Positions 20,699 to 32,600 of a DNA stretch of 42,627 bases are shown one piece after another. Location: the NCBI GenBank assembly GCA_009801015.1, contig VHZZ01000103.1:62971-105597 (forward strand), in the 5' to 3' direction. The position numbers and the translations under genes are program-made. This stretch comes from Silene noctiflora. Its lineage: Eukaryota > Streptophyta > Magnoliopsida > Caryophyllales > Caryophyllaceae. The notes beneath the pieces were generated by a model. The model was given only the letters and a program-made list of their open reading frames with translations. It ran no database searches and was not told the origin of the DNA. The stretch's first letter is position 1; each line of letters begins with the position of its first letter.

Positions 20699-23600
20699 TT
20701 AGTCATCTTTTTCTTCTTCATCATCATCGTCATCATCGTCATCTTGACCATGGTAGTTGAATGGCAATGGTACCGATCTGAAAGCTCTAAATTTTCCGAC
20801 ATTGTTCAGGTGCTCATTTTCCAACCTGACAATTCAAAAACAAATGATTCTCATGGATGGCAACCATCAGGAAATCCTAAATTTTCTGGAGTAATTATAT
20901 TGGAGATGTACCTGAAGAAGTTCCACATGCCACGACGTATAATTTCTAGACAGGAAATTGTGGTTGAAAAGGCGGTTTTGCGCAGGCCGTTAACTTTAAA
21001 CTCTAGAACATACTGTAGCCAAGTAGCTCTCAGAAGGACGTTGACGACCTGTGAATAATCCCGTTATTGATTGTTAACATACAGAAACAGAAGGGGAATT
21101 GGCAAAGAAACCGACTATCAGGGTTAACAGTTGATTACCATAGCAATGTAGTATACACTCTTGTGCGAAACCAAAAGTCTGTCTCTCAAGTAAAAGTTCT
21201 TGGAACTTCGCCGGAGAAGACCCCAGTCAACTACCAGATCCCAGTATGTATTATATGCTACTGCCATAGCTGAGCTGACCAAGGCCATCACCATCCAGGG
21301 TGTTCCCTTCTTGAGTTCATAGACTGTTCTTATAACAACAGCAATTACGGCCATAAGATATTTGAGAGCGTTGTATCCATGCATACGGTCTCCTTCTTGA
21401 ACCAACCGGCGAATACACTACGAAGATAAAAAGAGAAAATTATGAGATCCTTGGCTGCTTAGTAAAATGAAACTGGTAATGTAATGGCCTAAGAAATCCA
21501 CAAATTTTAGTATAAGCCGGTCTGATAAGTGAGACAAGCTCATTGACAAATTATAGTATAAGACGGTCTTTTTTTGGGATCATAAAATATAAGATCGTCT
21601 CGTAGAATGTCAGTTGCAGGAGAATTGAATGTACACCTGAAGGAAACGGATCCAGTATGGTATGATAGCTAGGACATAGTAGAAAGCATTGTATACTGCA
21701 GAATCATGACAGTCGCGCTGCCCTTGAGGAAAACCCGGCTGACTGTAATAGCATATGTAGAATTCAATACTCCTAATTGCCTGAACCTGAGGTACACAGA
21801 TAGAGAGAAACATCAGCACTGATGAAGTAAAGGGGTACACCCCCATAACCTTGTAACAATGCGGAAGCACGTACCTGGCTAGTTAGTTGGTCTGCCAAGA
21901 AAAAGTCTTGAAGTGTGACCTGGAAAGAAAGGAGGAAATGTTAATAAAAGAAACATAGAACATTATTACATAAATGTTGAAGTACTATATCAGTGTCAAA
22001 CTTTTCGTCTATTACCTCATAAAAGGGAGCGCATATACTGCGAAATACACATTTAAGGAGAACGAATCGACTGGAACGAAATATGATGTTGAAAGGACAG
22101 AAAGCAATACAGAGAAACACCTGCATGACAATGATCATATATGTCAGTCTCAAACAAATTAAAACATGTTACACTGAAGAAAAATATTATCCTAATGGCT
22201 CAAAGGTTTATGCCTGTGGCAGGGTATGGTCGGATGTGCGCAACCTTATCTTTTATTGGAAATATTGTAGATATGTAGGGCTTCTTACCAAAGCCACTAG
22301 TAGAGGAATTATCTTGGCAAAACTTGCAGAGTCTCGCACTTGAGTTGTCATATCAATAATCAAGTTGATATTTGCTAAGAAACTAGCAAGAGCTAGAACC
22401 GCAAGACCACTGCTTAGAAGAAACACTTCCCGGAAGCCTAATTCTGTTCCTTGTTTGAAATTGAATATGAATGCATAGTTGACTCGATATCGCTTCCATA
22501 GGTATATGTCTGTAGCATACATGAGCATATGAAGAACTATGTACAGGAATAAGCTGCAACAAAGATAATTGTCCAGTAAGAGATTGTCCATTTTAGAACT
22601 GAAAACTAAAAGGCATAAATTTGTTAATAACGGATGAATGATAATTGTTTTTCGAAATAGCTTGCCTGTAAAGTCCAAACATGTTATCCATGTAAGAGGG
22701 GACTGGTCCTTTCGACATAATTTTCCTTGCTCGCACCATTAGAATAATGGCAATTACAAGTGCTATTGAGCAACCACTAAAGAAGCCTGAGTGAAAAGAT
22801 GATACACCAGAAACATCAGTCAAAACATTGTTTAATCTGTGGTCAGATATCTTGAATCAGTAGTAAATACATTTTTTTGAATGAGTCCTACAGACCGGAA
22901 AAGAATGTTACTCGGTGCATCTCTCTTCGTTTTCTTGGTCTTAAAGGTTTCATGCCTTCCCTTCGGTTTGCATTATAGAAGTGCTTGACGAATAAGTGTT
23001 CTACATTCTCCATGAGCTTCGTTACCTGCACTGGCAGTAAGCAGAAAAGAGACCCCGTCAGAGATCAGTGTTTATTGTTTAATGCTCCTTTGACCAAAAC
23101 CACAGCTTGTTGATTCTTCACTACAGAAACCAGCAAATCAGCAATCATTCGAAACAGGGATTTCTCATCATACTGTTTCACTTAGATTTAGACAGCATAT
23201 AACCATGTAATACCAAGAACACCTAAAGTCAAACAAATAGATCAAAACATACCTCGTCGCAGTTGCCTAGGTACGACTTGTCCACGATTCTCATGTATGA
23301 TCTTGCTGCATACCTTGATGTTGTCTGTATATATTTATGCATCACATAAGCCAATCAAGAAATCCTCATCAAATTCTAGTTGCTTACTAAATACTGTCAC
23401 AAGACCAGAATGACATGCTATTTAAAGTCGTTGAATGAGGCATGGGAGGATAATCTCACCTTCTCATACTTCTTCATGATCTTGGAAAATGCAAAGAGGT
23501 TCATGAAACTGGTAAACACAACAAAATAAGCGAACATTTTCAGCTAAACGACTATGCAGAAATCAGTCAAATCCCTGAATTTTTGAAAGATTCTTCAGTT

Positions 23601-24650
23601 AACTACCTGTAGTTTTTTACAAGCTTGAGCTTCTGATAGAATTCTGTAAAGACAACTTTGATTCGTTCCTGAACCTCCTTTAACTCTTCCTTGCTAAAAC
23701 TCAACTCTTTGTCCCTGGAATCTTTCATAATGCCTCTAAAAGCTGATAATGGGCCTTCAGCCTTACTATTAATCGTTACATGAGTAAGGACCTTCAGGAC
23801 ATCAGGCTTATCACTTGCAGGATTTGTGATTTCCCTGCCATTTTCACTGTTGATTGCAGGAGCAGCTCCTGCACCAGAATACATTTGAGCTTGAATTACC
23901 ATATTCGAGGAACATTGACGGAGTCAAAAATATGTATAGATGATTTTATATGTCAGACCAACTCATTAACCCTATAAGAAATGAATACATAAGATATTTG
24001 GTTGATGATATGAGACAACCTCATAGAAGATTTGCTATACCAGAGTCTCGCCATTCAAATTCCAAGCATATTTTTCATCGATTACTAATTTACTATAGGT
24101 ATGGTAGTTTTTAGTTACCTTGACGTGCAGCTCTCAAGGGCTCCATTTCAAACTTGGATTTAGACCCCTTAATGCCTTGGTTTTGCACCTTAATCTTCAA
24201 AGCAATAAAAGCATTCATTTGCTTATTCAACTCGGCCGCTTCTTTCATAACTTCCTCCACCTTGTCCCTGTAGAAGGAGCTAACCTTGTTGAGCTCCTCA
24301 TCGAGCTTTCTAAAAAACTTCACCTCAATCTCTCCACCTATCTCTTCAGCCTCCAAGAGAATCTTTGTTCTGTAGAATGTTCTATTACTGTCTCCGACAA
24401 AGGGACTAACCTTAATCACTTGATCCTCAACATCCCCTTTATTTTGCGGACCTTTGGGCTCTACGTCTAAACCTCTAAATGGACTGTACATGGATAATTT
24501 GTGTTGTATCGATCTCAATGGCGTTTGGGGCATTTTGGGTACCCGAGAAAGCCGAATTTCTCTCAATATCCGTTTCAGTCCATTATAGTCCATGTACGCT
24601 TCTACCCATTCTGGCACCATTTGCCTCTTGAAATCTTTTCCAAACTTCAT
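20699..24650 (-). CDS. PHO1: PHO1-family phosphate exporter (SPX-EXS)
   Basis: Predicted 757-aa membrane protein; PHO1 itself is close to 780. Exons: 24650-24119, 23868-23607, 23508-23460, 23324-23253, 23025-22896, 22786-22666, 22553-22289, 22120-22016, 21919-21875, 21786-21637, 21417-21139, 21048-20912, 20825-20699. The N-terminus [20 protein letters not shown] opens the SPX domain, which binds inositol pyrophosphates in this family. Several hydrophobic segments follow (for example [13 protein letters not shown]), then the EXS domain ([45 protein letters not shown]). It ends in an acidic tail of Asp/Glu. PHO1 proteins export phosphate into the root xylem; which PHO1 paralogue this is I cannot tell. 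The exon 6 donor is GC, not GT. The start at 24650 is the family start; an upstream in-frame TTG is ignored. The exon 1/2 junction is the least certain. Confidence 0.92.
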
Positions 24651-26340
24651 TTTCGAGACCAATCTTAATCCACTGGCAACACTACCTCACTCAAAATCAA
24701 TGCAAGACCACAGCTGCTAATTCCTTTTTAGCAAACTACAATGAAACAGGAAGCCTAAGCTGACTAAGCAGAGTAATAAATTTCAAATTAGGCTTTGACT
24801 AAGCGGGATTAAAGTGCTAAATGAGCTGTAATCCCAGAGATTTAAGGAGATAAGCAACTTTAGCAAGCAATTACACTTCACCAATGATTAAGAAGCAAGA
24901 AAAAACAAAGCATTAGATCGTCTTGTAACGGTGCAATGAATCATTACTTCTAAAAGCAAGAAAAAACAAAGCATTTGGTTTTCACAAGTTATCAAAAAAA
25001 TTGTCAATTTTAGAATAAAAACATTTGACAGTACATTCTTCAAGATATTCTAATTAAATTTAGTCTTAATCAATTCATAACTAAGTAATCTCCGTCACCA
25101 AACCCTTTCACATACTCAATTCCCCAATACTTTAGGTCTAAGCAATAAAAAACAAACTCCTTACCAGAACTATATCGTTTTATGCGTCGAAACTCAAAAC
25201 CGACAACAATCATGGCGCATTACTGATTGGATGTACGCAACTTTATCTTTAAAAACAAAGTCGATTCCATTACACCGAGTATAAAGGGAAAAAAAAACTA
25301 CTCCGTTCGTCCCAATCATTTCTTTACTTTTTTTTCTTATTTTTATCAAACGTAAACAAATGATTGAAACGACAGCTAGGACTAATTCAATTTCAATAAG
25401 TATTCTAACTATGGGCTGAATCACATATACGGAGTAAGTCACAAATGCATGCATCAATGTGTAAACTACTACTCAAAACGATGAACGAAATTAAACATAA
25501 ACATCAACCTAATTAATAAACAGATTAAATCAAATCAATTAAAAAAATAACGCATGTAGAATTATTTCTGAGATGGTGATCGTCATCAACAAACTCCAAT
25601 CGTATAATCGCATGTATTTAAAAACTAAAATTACGCCGTTAGCTAATTACAGGTGAACAATGATCTCTCATTATGTTTTTCAATCAATAATACGTAGAAA
25701 ACACTAACACGGTTCGCAATTATGTTTTTTTTTTCGGACGATAACTATTAACCAGAACAGATGAACTAGAACAAGATACGGAGTAGAAATTAAGCAAACC
25801 TTTATATATTAAAGGCGCAAAATAATAAGATCAATCCTCAATCGTCAATCATCAATCATCAATCATCAGTCGTCAATGTTAATGGAGTAAATGTCTCATC
25901 ACCAATCCGCCATTGTTGCATGTGGTATGTTACAGTAAGAAATCTCTGCTAAATATTTGCAACACAGATTAGTATTTATAGTGCAGCGGTAGTGTGTTAC
26001 AGAAGTTAATTAGCTGAGGAATTTAACAAAAATGAATAATTTGATACTTTTAAAATTTCGCTTATTCTTATTTAAAACCGTCTTAATTTAGGATGCCTCA
26101 TACAATCGATTAAAATAAATGTGGAAACAAAATGAGGTTGTAACTTGTGGAAGGATACTGATTTTCACCATTTTTATTTGAAACCGTCTCAATTTAAAAT
26201 TGCTCACATAATCGATCGATAAGTTAAGACGGTTTTAAATTACGCCTAAAGGACGATCGTAATTACCGTGTTGGAGGAGGGGTCTTTTTGCTGTGTTATT
26301 ACGCGGAGAATCGGTGAGGGGGTATGAATGACAGAATGAG
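24651..26340 (-). promoter_or_regulatory. Probable PHO1 leader with long 5' UTR intron
   Basis: No second gene is visible. A splice donor CACG|GTAATT (26270-26261, minus strand) follows a C-rich, UTR-like segment (26267-26340), and AT-rich sequence fills the interval to the ATG. An acceptor such as TTAGCAG near 24717 would remove most of it. This is inference from composition and signals. It also contains a diverged Stowaway-like inverted repeat (25298-25373) and ACCGTCTTAA-type sequence (26080-26235). Confidence 0.45.
25298..25373. mobile_element. Short Stowaway-like MITE remnant
   Basis: CTACTCCGTTCGTCCCAATC at the left and the approximate reverse complement of it (GTAAACAAATGATTGAAACGAC) at the right bracket a short AT-rich core, about 76 bp in total. 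It resembles a Stowaway element with internal deletion. The precise ends are unclear. Confidence 0.5.
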
Positions 26341-26355
26341 TGAGGATATGAGGTG

Positions 26356-26363
26356 TATATATA
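26356..26363 (-). promoter_or_regulatory. Candidate PHO1 TATA box
   Basis: TATATATA within GGCACACTATATATACACC on the minus strand. It lies just upstream of a C-rich segment that looks like a 5' UTR and about 150 bp downstream of the P1BS and G-box motifs. The link to PHO1 depends on the inferred leader intron. Confidence 0.5.
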
Positions 26364-26505
26364 GTGTGCCAATGCGCTTGACTAGGTTGCGTATCCTCGT
26401 TATTTTATTCGGTCACCCGATTTTTCGGAAATGGAGATTTATTTCTTAGTTTTTTTGGGGTTTTTGCAGGGTGTATGACGAGCCATGCGTCAAATCTCGA
26501 GTTTA

Positions 26506-26519
26506 CACGTGGCATATGC
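26506..26519. promoter_or_regulatory. Overlapping G-box and P1BS site
   Basis: CACGTGGC (26506-26513) overlaps GCATATGC (26512-26519). The latter fits the PHR1-binding consensus GNATATNC, known in promoters of phosphate-starvation genes. It lies upstream of the candidate TATA box of a phosphate exporter gene. The P1BS consensus occurs often by chance, so function is inference. Confidence 0.5.
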
Positions 26520-26561
26520 CTGGCATTTGCTCAAGGTTTACTTGCAGTTTTAGCATCATTA

Positions 26562-26973
26562 CTAGTTTTAGACCGTGCATAAAAATGCACGGGTTGTTTT
26601 TAAAATATTATAGTATTTTTTTTTTTCGATTTTAAATATTTTTGTTTTAATCACTATAAGTATTTGTTATGTACTACTATATACTGTAATTATTATGATA
26701 ATTGTTTTTTTTTTCAATTTTTAAAAATTTTCATTTCAATAATTTTTTTTGCAAGATCGTTTAGACCTATATTTATTCTCTTGGTTAATTCCTTAGTTAT
26801 TAAATTTACTTACGTAGTGATGCATTAAAAATTAGTGAAGTAAGAAATTAATTGATCAAAATTTATGTGTGTGATGGTATATAAGTAGTGGTGGGGTCAA
26901 AAATTTATTCATCTCCTTAATTTAATCAGCCAATCAGAAGTCTTAAAAAGACTTGGCTTTTATATAATGTAGA
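26562..26973 (-). mobile_element. Complete non-autonomous Helitron, 412 bp
   Basis: On the minus strand the element starts TCTACATTATATAAAAG (from 26973) and ends CTAG (26565-26562). A hairpin CCGTGCAT-TTTT-ATGCACGG (26592-26573) sits 7 nt before that end. The host bases are A before the 5' end and T after the 3' end, the A-T target preference of Helitrons, with no target duplication. There is no coding capacity. All four diagnostic features are present, so the call is firm. It sits 43 bp beyond the P1BS site in the presumed PHO1 promoter. Confidence 0.92.
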
Positions 26974-27224
26974 TTATTTTGCACCTCCTCTCCGTTTCCT
27001 TTAAAATGAAATAAAAGGAATTATAACGCTTATATTATCTTATCGGTTTAAATTATATTATGTAATATTAAACGGTTTAAATTCATGCATATAAATAAAG
27101 GGATAATGGAGTTAGAGAAAAACCTATTATTAAATGGATTTAAGAGAAGAAATTAAGTCTTCATTTTCTAAAAAAAAAAAATAGAGATTAGTTTCATACA
27201 CACATTTTACTACGCTACATAGTA

Positions 27225-27468
27225 CTACCTCTATTCAACTTCACTCTACCACTCTATTTTTTTCATGTTTGTCAACATGTGTTTTACACATTAAATATCG
27301 GTATCTACGTATTTACAAAAATTATAAAAGTTGAATATTTTTAGTGTAATCGTAAAGACGAACCAAATAAGATCTCACATGAATATATTTTCACTTACGT
27401 ATTGAGAGAAAATTCTCGTGAATAGCGTCCAAAATGAAAATTGGTAAAGTGGAGTTGAATGAAGGAAG
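27225..27468. mobile_element. Stowaway-like MITE, 244 bp
   Basis: Inverted ends CTACCTCTATTCAACTTCAC (left) and GTGGAGTTGAATGAAGGAAG (right) match with a few mismatches and extend further inward (CTCTACCACTC against the complement of GGTAAAG). TA lies on both sides (27223-27224 and 27469-27470). Confidence 0.75.
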
Positions 27469-27530
27469 TATATTATAAACGCAACTTTCAATTTTATCCC
27501 TCTTCATTTTCATACATACACAACTCTTCA

Positions 27531-27573
<43 letters not shown>

Positions 27574-27852
27574 GTCCAGTCCACTGGACCGTGACACAGG
27601 GGATCATGGTGGTTAATGGTGGCTGGAAGGTATTAAATTTCTCATGAGTTTTAAGTAATGGGTAGAATTTAAATTTTTTTTTTTTAAATCAAACTTAAGC
27701 GGTCTAAACATTCCAATTGAAACTTGGGAATTAAATCTCACGATTTGATAAAATAAAAGGATTTAATTGCTACTTTGTCACTTAATTGGCCGATAGTTAG
27801 GCTTAAAATATAATCTAAATAAATAAAAGAATTAATTTTGGTATACTTATCT

Positions 27853-28043
27853 AAAATTAGGGCAATTCTCATTTGTGACGGAAGGTATCCGTCACTTTGA
27901 GAAGACGGGTACCAAATTGTGAGACAAAAGACCCATGAGAGGAGAGAGGAAAGCAAGTGGAGGGGTGCCCACCTTTTGCTTTATTCGTTTTGTGAGTGGC
28001 ATTACCCGTCACAAATACCGACCCGTCACAAGGGAGCTAAAAT
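27853..28043. mobile_element. Small TIR element with GTGACGG motifs
   Basis: The left end AATTAGGGCAATTCTCATTT leads into GTGACGG and a second copy CCGTCAC. The right end carries CCGTCACAAATACCGACCCG and TCACAAGGGAGCTAAAATT, roughly its reverse complement. The repeated GTGACGG/CCGTCAC motifs in opposite orientation suggest a diverged MITE. The borders are approximate and no target duplication was identified. Confidence 0.45.
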
Positions 28044-29354
28044 TAACCATATCAATCCACAATGTCGTCAATGAGCAAGGATGCGTATGTAAGTGGCTCA
28101 AGAGATTAATGACTGGCAATAAGATTAGTTAGTTGGCAACCACTTTTTAATGATAAAGTTAAGGCCTAAATGAGTTAAGTTTAATAAAAGTCAAAAGGAA
28201 GGTTTTAATGTCAAAAAGTTAAGAAAGCTACGTATTATTTGGGAGAGTCGAGAGTCCATTTCCTTTCAACGGTCCAAATTATATTCTGTCAACATTGAAC
28301 GGTTCAAGATTTATGCATAGAAATAAAAGGTTAATAGAGTATAGAGGGAACAATATTATTAAATGAGCTTGTGATAGGAAACGGAGAGAATCCTAATTGA
28401 TGATTTGGATTTTTTTTAGAACTAGATATGTAGTACTTTTACTCGAATATGATATGTTTAGGAGTATTTTTCGATTAATTTCATGTAGTTTGATAATTCT
28501 TAGTCTATTGAGTTTCATCTATATTATGTGATATTTAAATTAAATATATGTAATCAACCAAATGGAGGAATCACTTAATTGTGAGAAATATAGCACTTCA
28601 CTACTTCCCATTATTTAATTAATTAATCATTTTTAATTTTAATTTTAATATTAATTTTTTTCTACCAATAAAGAAGTAATTGCAAATAAGAATTTGATAT
28701 GCAAATTATATTGAAAATTTTAAACATTGTGTGTAAAGTATATAACATCTTGACAAACTAAAAAAATCATAATCATATTAGTTTGATTATTTGGGAAAAA
28801 AAAGTGAAACAACGACTACAAAAAACTGTCTTACACAAATACATGTCTAAAGCGGTGTTACACAAAATTTATGTTATTCAAAATGTTAAATGCTTTCTAT
28901 TTTTAATTTAATTAACGTCATGGATTAATTAGTCTTTCCGAAAGTAGTAGGAAGTCCAAAAGTTTATAATATAGTAAGTTTTAGGGATTCATTATCCCTA
29001 CAAGAGAGATTGTCTTGAAAGTTCTCAATTACCTAGGTTTTTTACGTTATTCATTTGTAAGGTTAGTGTCAAAGTTGACTTGTACCCTTCATGGGTGGTG
29101 GAGTGGGGTGATACGAGTTTTTCTTTGTGGGTACGGGAGTCTATATTGAGTATGATCGCCCCATCCGCCCCAATGACATCCCTAAATATGTTTCCACTTT
29201 TATATATACGACAACTTTTTCTCAGTCCCTTGGTTTTATCTCACCTACAATACGTAACCCATTTTATGTTTAAAGCGGATATAACTGTCTGCAAGCCCTA
29301 GCCCATAAACCCGAATACTTGGGTTGAACCATATAGAGTACTTGACCAAATTCA

Positions 29355-29612
29355 ATGGCGGATACTAATCCGGCATCCGCTAATGGTCTAGCAGTGAATT
29401 CAGAATCCATAGAAGTGGCGCCAAATCTTGAAAATAAACCTCTCCGCTCTTCCCCTCTCCGGCTACTTTGCACTATCCTCTCTTCCGCCGCCGCTGCCGC
29501 TGCCGCCGGCTCCGCTTCAATCCATCGCAAAACCCTAAAATTTCAACAATCAATTCCCAAATTACCTTACAATTCTCCTCCTACACTTCATTCCACATAC
29601 CTAACGATCTAG
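29355..29612 (+). CDS. 85-codon upstream ORF in the APC2 leader
   Basis: An ATG in a good context (TTCAATGGCG) opens an 85-aa frame that begins MADTNPASANGLAVNSESIE and contains an Ala-rich run. It ends 54 nt before the APC2 start codon at 29667. I do not recognise the protein. It lies about 150 bp downstream of a candidate TATA box, so it is probably in the APC2 transcript as an upstream ORF. Alternatively it is part of a separate short gene, or part of it is removed by a leader intron, since TTCCTTGCAG just before the APC2 ATG looks like an acceptor. If it stays in the mRNA it should lower APC2 translation. Its reality as a protein is uncertain. Confidence 0.4.
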   Translation: MADTNPASANGLAVNSESIEVAPNLENKPLRSSPLRLLCTILSSAAAAAAAGSASIHRKTLKFQQSIPKLPYNSPPTLHSTYLTI

Positions 29613-29666
29613 GGTTTCATACTACTATGATTTAATCAATTCAAATTCCTTGCAGTAACGGTTAAA

Positions 29667-32600
29667 ATGAGTTCAATTTCACTTCTGGAGTGCAATTTGA
29701 GCGCTCTTGATTCTCTCTCGGCTAACTCAATTAATGAAATTTTAGAAAGCTGGAGCAATTTCTGTTCAATCACGGAGAGTTTATTAGCTGGAAACGGCAA
29801 TGTTTCAATTGGGAAGGAGGTGCATTCGCTTTGTAGTTACGGTCTTCGCTCTCTCGTTGAAGATCACTTCTTTCAATCCCTAGAGGTTGTGATCGTACAC
29901 TCGTTTTCTCTCTTTTGGTTATTACAGTTAGTTTGTTGTGTTTTATTTATTGTGTTTTCTGTGATTGTGGTGCAGGTGTGTTTCGAGTCGAGAGGTGCTT
30001 TGAGATTCTGGCGACATTTTGATGGTTACAGTGATACCTCCATGGTAGTGGTGCGTGTACTTGTGCCTTTTTATTTCTGTAATTGTAATTTTTGTTTGTT
30101 GTATGCTACTTGAATGTATTAAACTCGAAAAGGAAACAGCGTATACGAAGTGTTTTGTTGACTGGATTCGACATTGTGTATTTTTTCTGTTGTAATTCGG
30201 TAATTATTGTATGTAGACATTCTAAGCCTTCTAAAATTGCATCCAGCAACGGATCTTGGTGTACCTGGAAGGCGTGGCCTTTGTTGTCTTTACGAGTTCA
30301 TATACATTTCAGTGTATAGATTATTCTTTATCACTTGGTCCCCACTCCCGATTGGCTGACTAGTAGTGGATATTCAATTTTGGGATTAAGGATTCAATCA
30401 CGCCTCCCCTTACCTTTTTGTTACATGATCCACCACTCAACTTGGATTATTTATCAATTAAACTTTGACTGCGTGTGGTGTAAAGCGTCTTTATCCATGT
30501 CACGATACTCTTAAGGTGGAGGCCGTAGTGAATGAGTATTTTGTTTTGCTTAAGTTTCTGTCATGGCTTCATGGGAATAACTCATGAGCGACAAGCAGAC
30601 TGGCAGAATGATCAATCCTTGAGTTGGGCCTGATGCAGATATACTAAATTAATTTTGAACTATTATATGCATTCATTGTGATTCCCTCTCCGTCATCAGA
30701 ACTGTTACTGAAAGTGTTGGTCTAGATGCTTACTTTTTTGCATTGCAGAATAAAGAAAATGAATTAGGGCAAGTGCTGTGCAAAGCGCTAGAGGAGATAT
30801 CACTGGAAAAGCAGTACCAAGAGAGAGCCTTGTCAATGCTTATTAGGAGTTTTCAATCCCACAAGAATAGAATGTCGGACAACAAAAACAGTTTAGATGA
30901 GAGACTTTATCTTTCTTCAAAATATCAGTTAATGGTGTCTTCCGTTCTCATGGCATCACTTCCACATCTTTTTCCTGGTATGTGTTCCTTTGCATGTCGG
31001 GCACTTTCCGTAAAATGTTTGAAACATCTGGAAGAGAAAAAGAATGAAGGGAGTAGTGATCTTAATGTCATCTACCAACTATGCAACTATCGCCAGCCCA
31101 TTTTCTCTTAGTCTAATATATTGTCGTGTTCTTAGCAATCCTACACCAGTTTTTCAAGGGAAAGTTGGAAGAGCTAAGCGCTTTTATAGATGGGGGCGTT
31201 CAAGACAAGGAAGATCTGAATATGGATATAGATGAAAGATGCAAATCAACTTACGAAGCAGGCGAGATGGATATTGATGAACATTACCAGTTGAAGAAAT
31301 TGTCAGAAAACAGTATGTTAGTCAAGAATATTGGAAAAGTTGTTCAAGACCTAAGAAGCCTTGGTTTTACATCTATGACCGAGGATGCATATGCTTCTGC
31401 TATCTTTTTACTACTGAAGGTATGCATGCCTTTGTCACTTTTGCATATGCTTCGGCTGCTTCTTGCTATTAGAGAGATGCATATGCTTCTGCTACGTCAG
31501 TTGCACAAACATTTACGATAGCTACTATTGCAAGCTTTTCCTTTTCTTTTACTTTATCCTTGTAGTTTGGTTAAATACTTATATTTTCAGAGCAACTCCT
31601 TGATTTGATTTTCACAGCATGCTGAAGTCAGGTCATTTCTGATTTTTGCATGTTCAAGACTTCAAGTTTTGCCTGACGACAGCATGCTGATTAGTTTTGC
31701 TTCACTTTCAGGACAAAGTTGAAGAGTTAGCTGGCGATGATTACCGGAGTTCTGTTCTGGACTCCATTAAAGCATGGATTCAGGTTGCCCTTATTTTACA
31801 GCTGAAGTATTGTTGACTTCTGCATCTATAATTAGCATAGCTTCAGAAGGAATATTTATTTATTTGTAATTTGTAGTGAACTTTATGCCATTTATCAGCA
31901 ATTTGTAGACATTTAGATGACTGAGCAAATTGTTGACTACTTGTCTTTGGCGGTTTAGATGATAGATTCATTTCAGATTGCCAGGCGATAGCAAATCATT
32001 TTGGGATTAAGGCTCTGTTGTTGCTGTTATTTTAGAATTTAGACCGTTGATTATGAGCAGCTAAGCATTCTAATTTCTATCATTGCTACGCAGTTTTTAT
32101 AGGGTAGTGAAAATGAAAATGCTGGCGTACTCTGCTTGCAATTGGAGTCTCTTTGAGGCAATCGGATTATGATAATGAAAATGTTATGTATTAGTTAAGC
32201 CTGATACCCTAATTTGTTGCATGGGAGAGCAATGACAGTGTTTAAGAGGGTTTGCATCTTTGTATTGCAAGTTGTGTAGTATATGGAGAAAAATACATCC
32301 ATATTTTATCAAAACTATGAGTCTACCCACCACATATATTTTTAATTTAATAAGATGGTGATTTGATTGTCCAGGTACATTTGTTTTGCTAAATTTTTCT
32401 TTCTATGAGTATTTCTCTCTGTGCCTCAAAGCTCATCTTAGGTATTAAGTATGCAGTGGAATTCTTTTTGGCGTTGGGCAATTGAGCTCAAATGATTTGT
32501 ACTAATGGGGCATGTAAACACATATAAATATGATATCTGTGGTCTTATTAACATGTTGCCATATACTATGAAGTGTGAACTTTTTGAGACAAAGGAATAA

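Larger units (their letters stand above)
26974..29354. other. MITE-rich spacer between PHO1 and APC2
   Basis: No gene is supported over this stretch. It contains a Stowaway-like element (27225-27468), a poly-A run of about 40 bases (27533-27571), and an inverted-repeat element (about 27853-28043). The sequence from 28140 to 29000 is very AT-rich with no visible structure. A TATATATA at about 29202-29209 could be the APC2 TATA box, followed by a leader. Confidence 0.5.

Noticed and set aside
20684..21058. 124-codon frame on the plus strand
   Set aside because: It is antisense to the last two exons of PHO1, which are supported by strong family similarity.
24120..24470. 116-codon frame on the plus strand
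   Set aside because: It is antisense to the SPX exon of PHO1.
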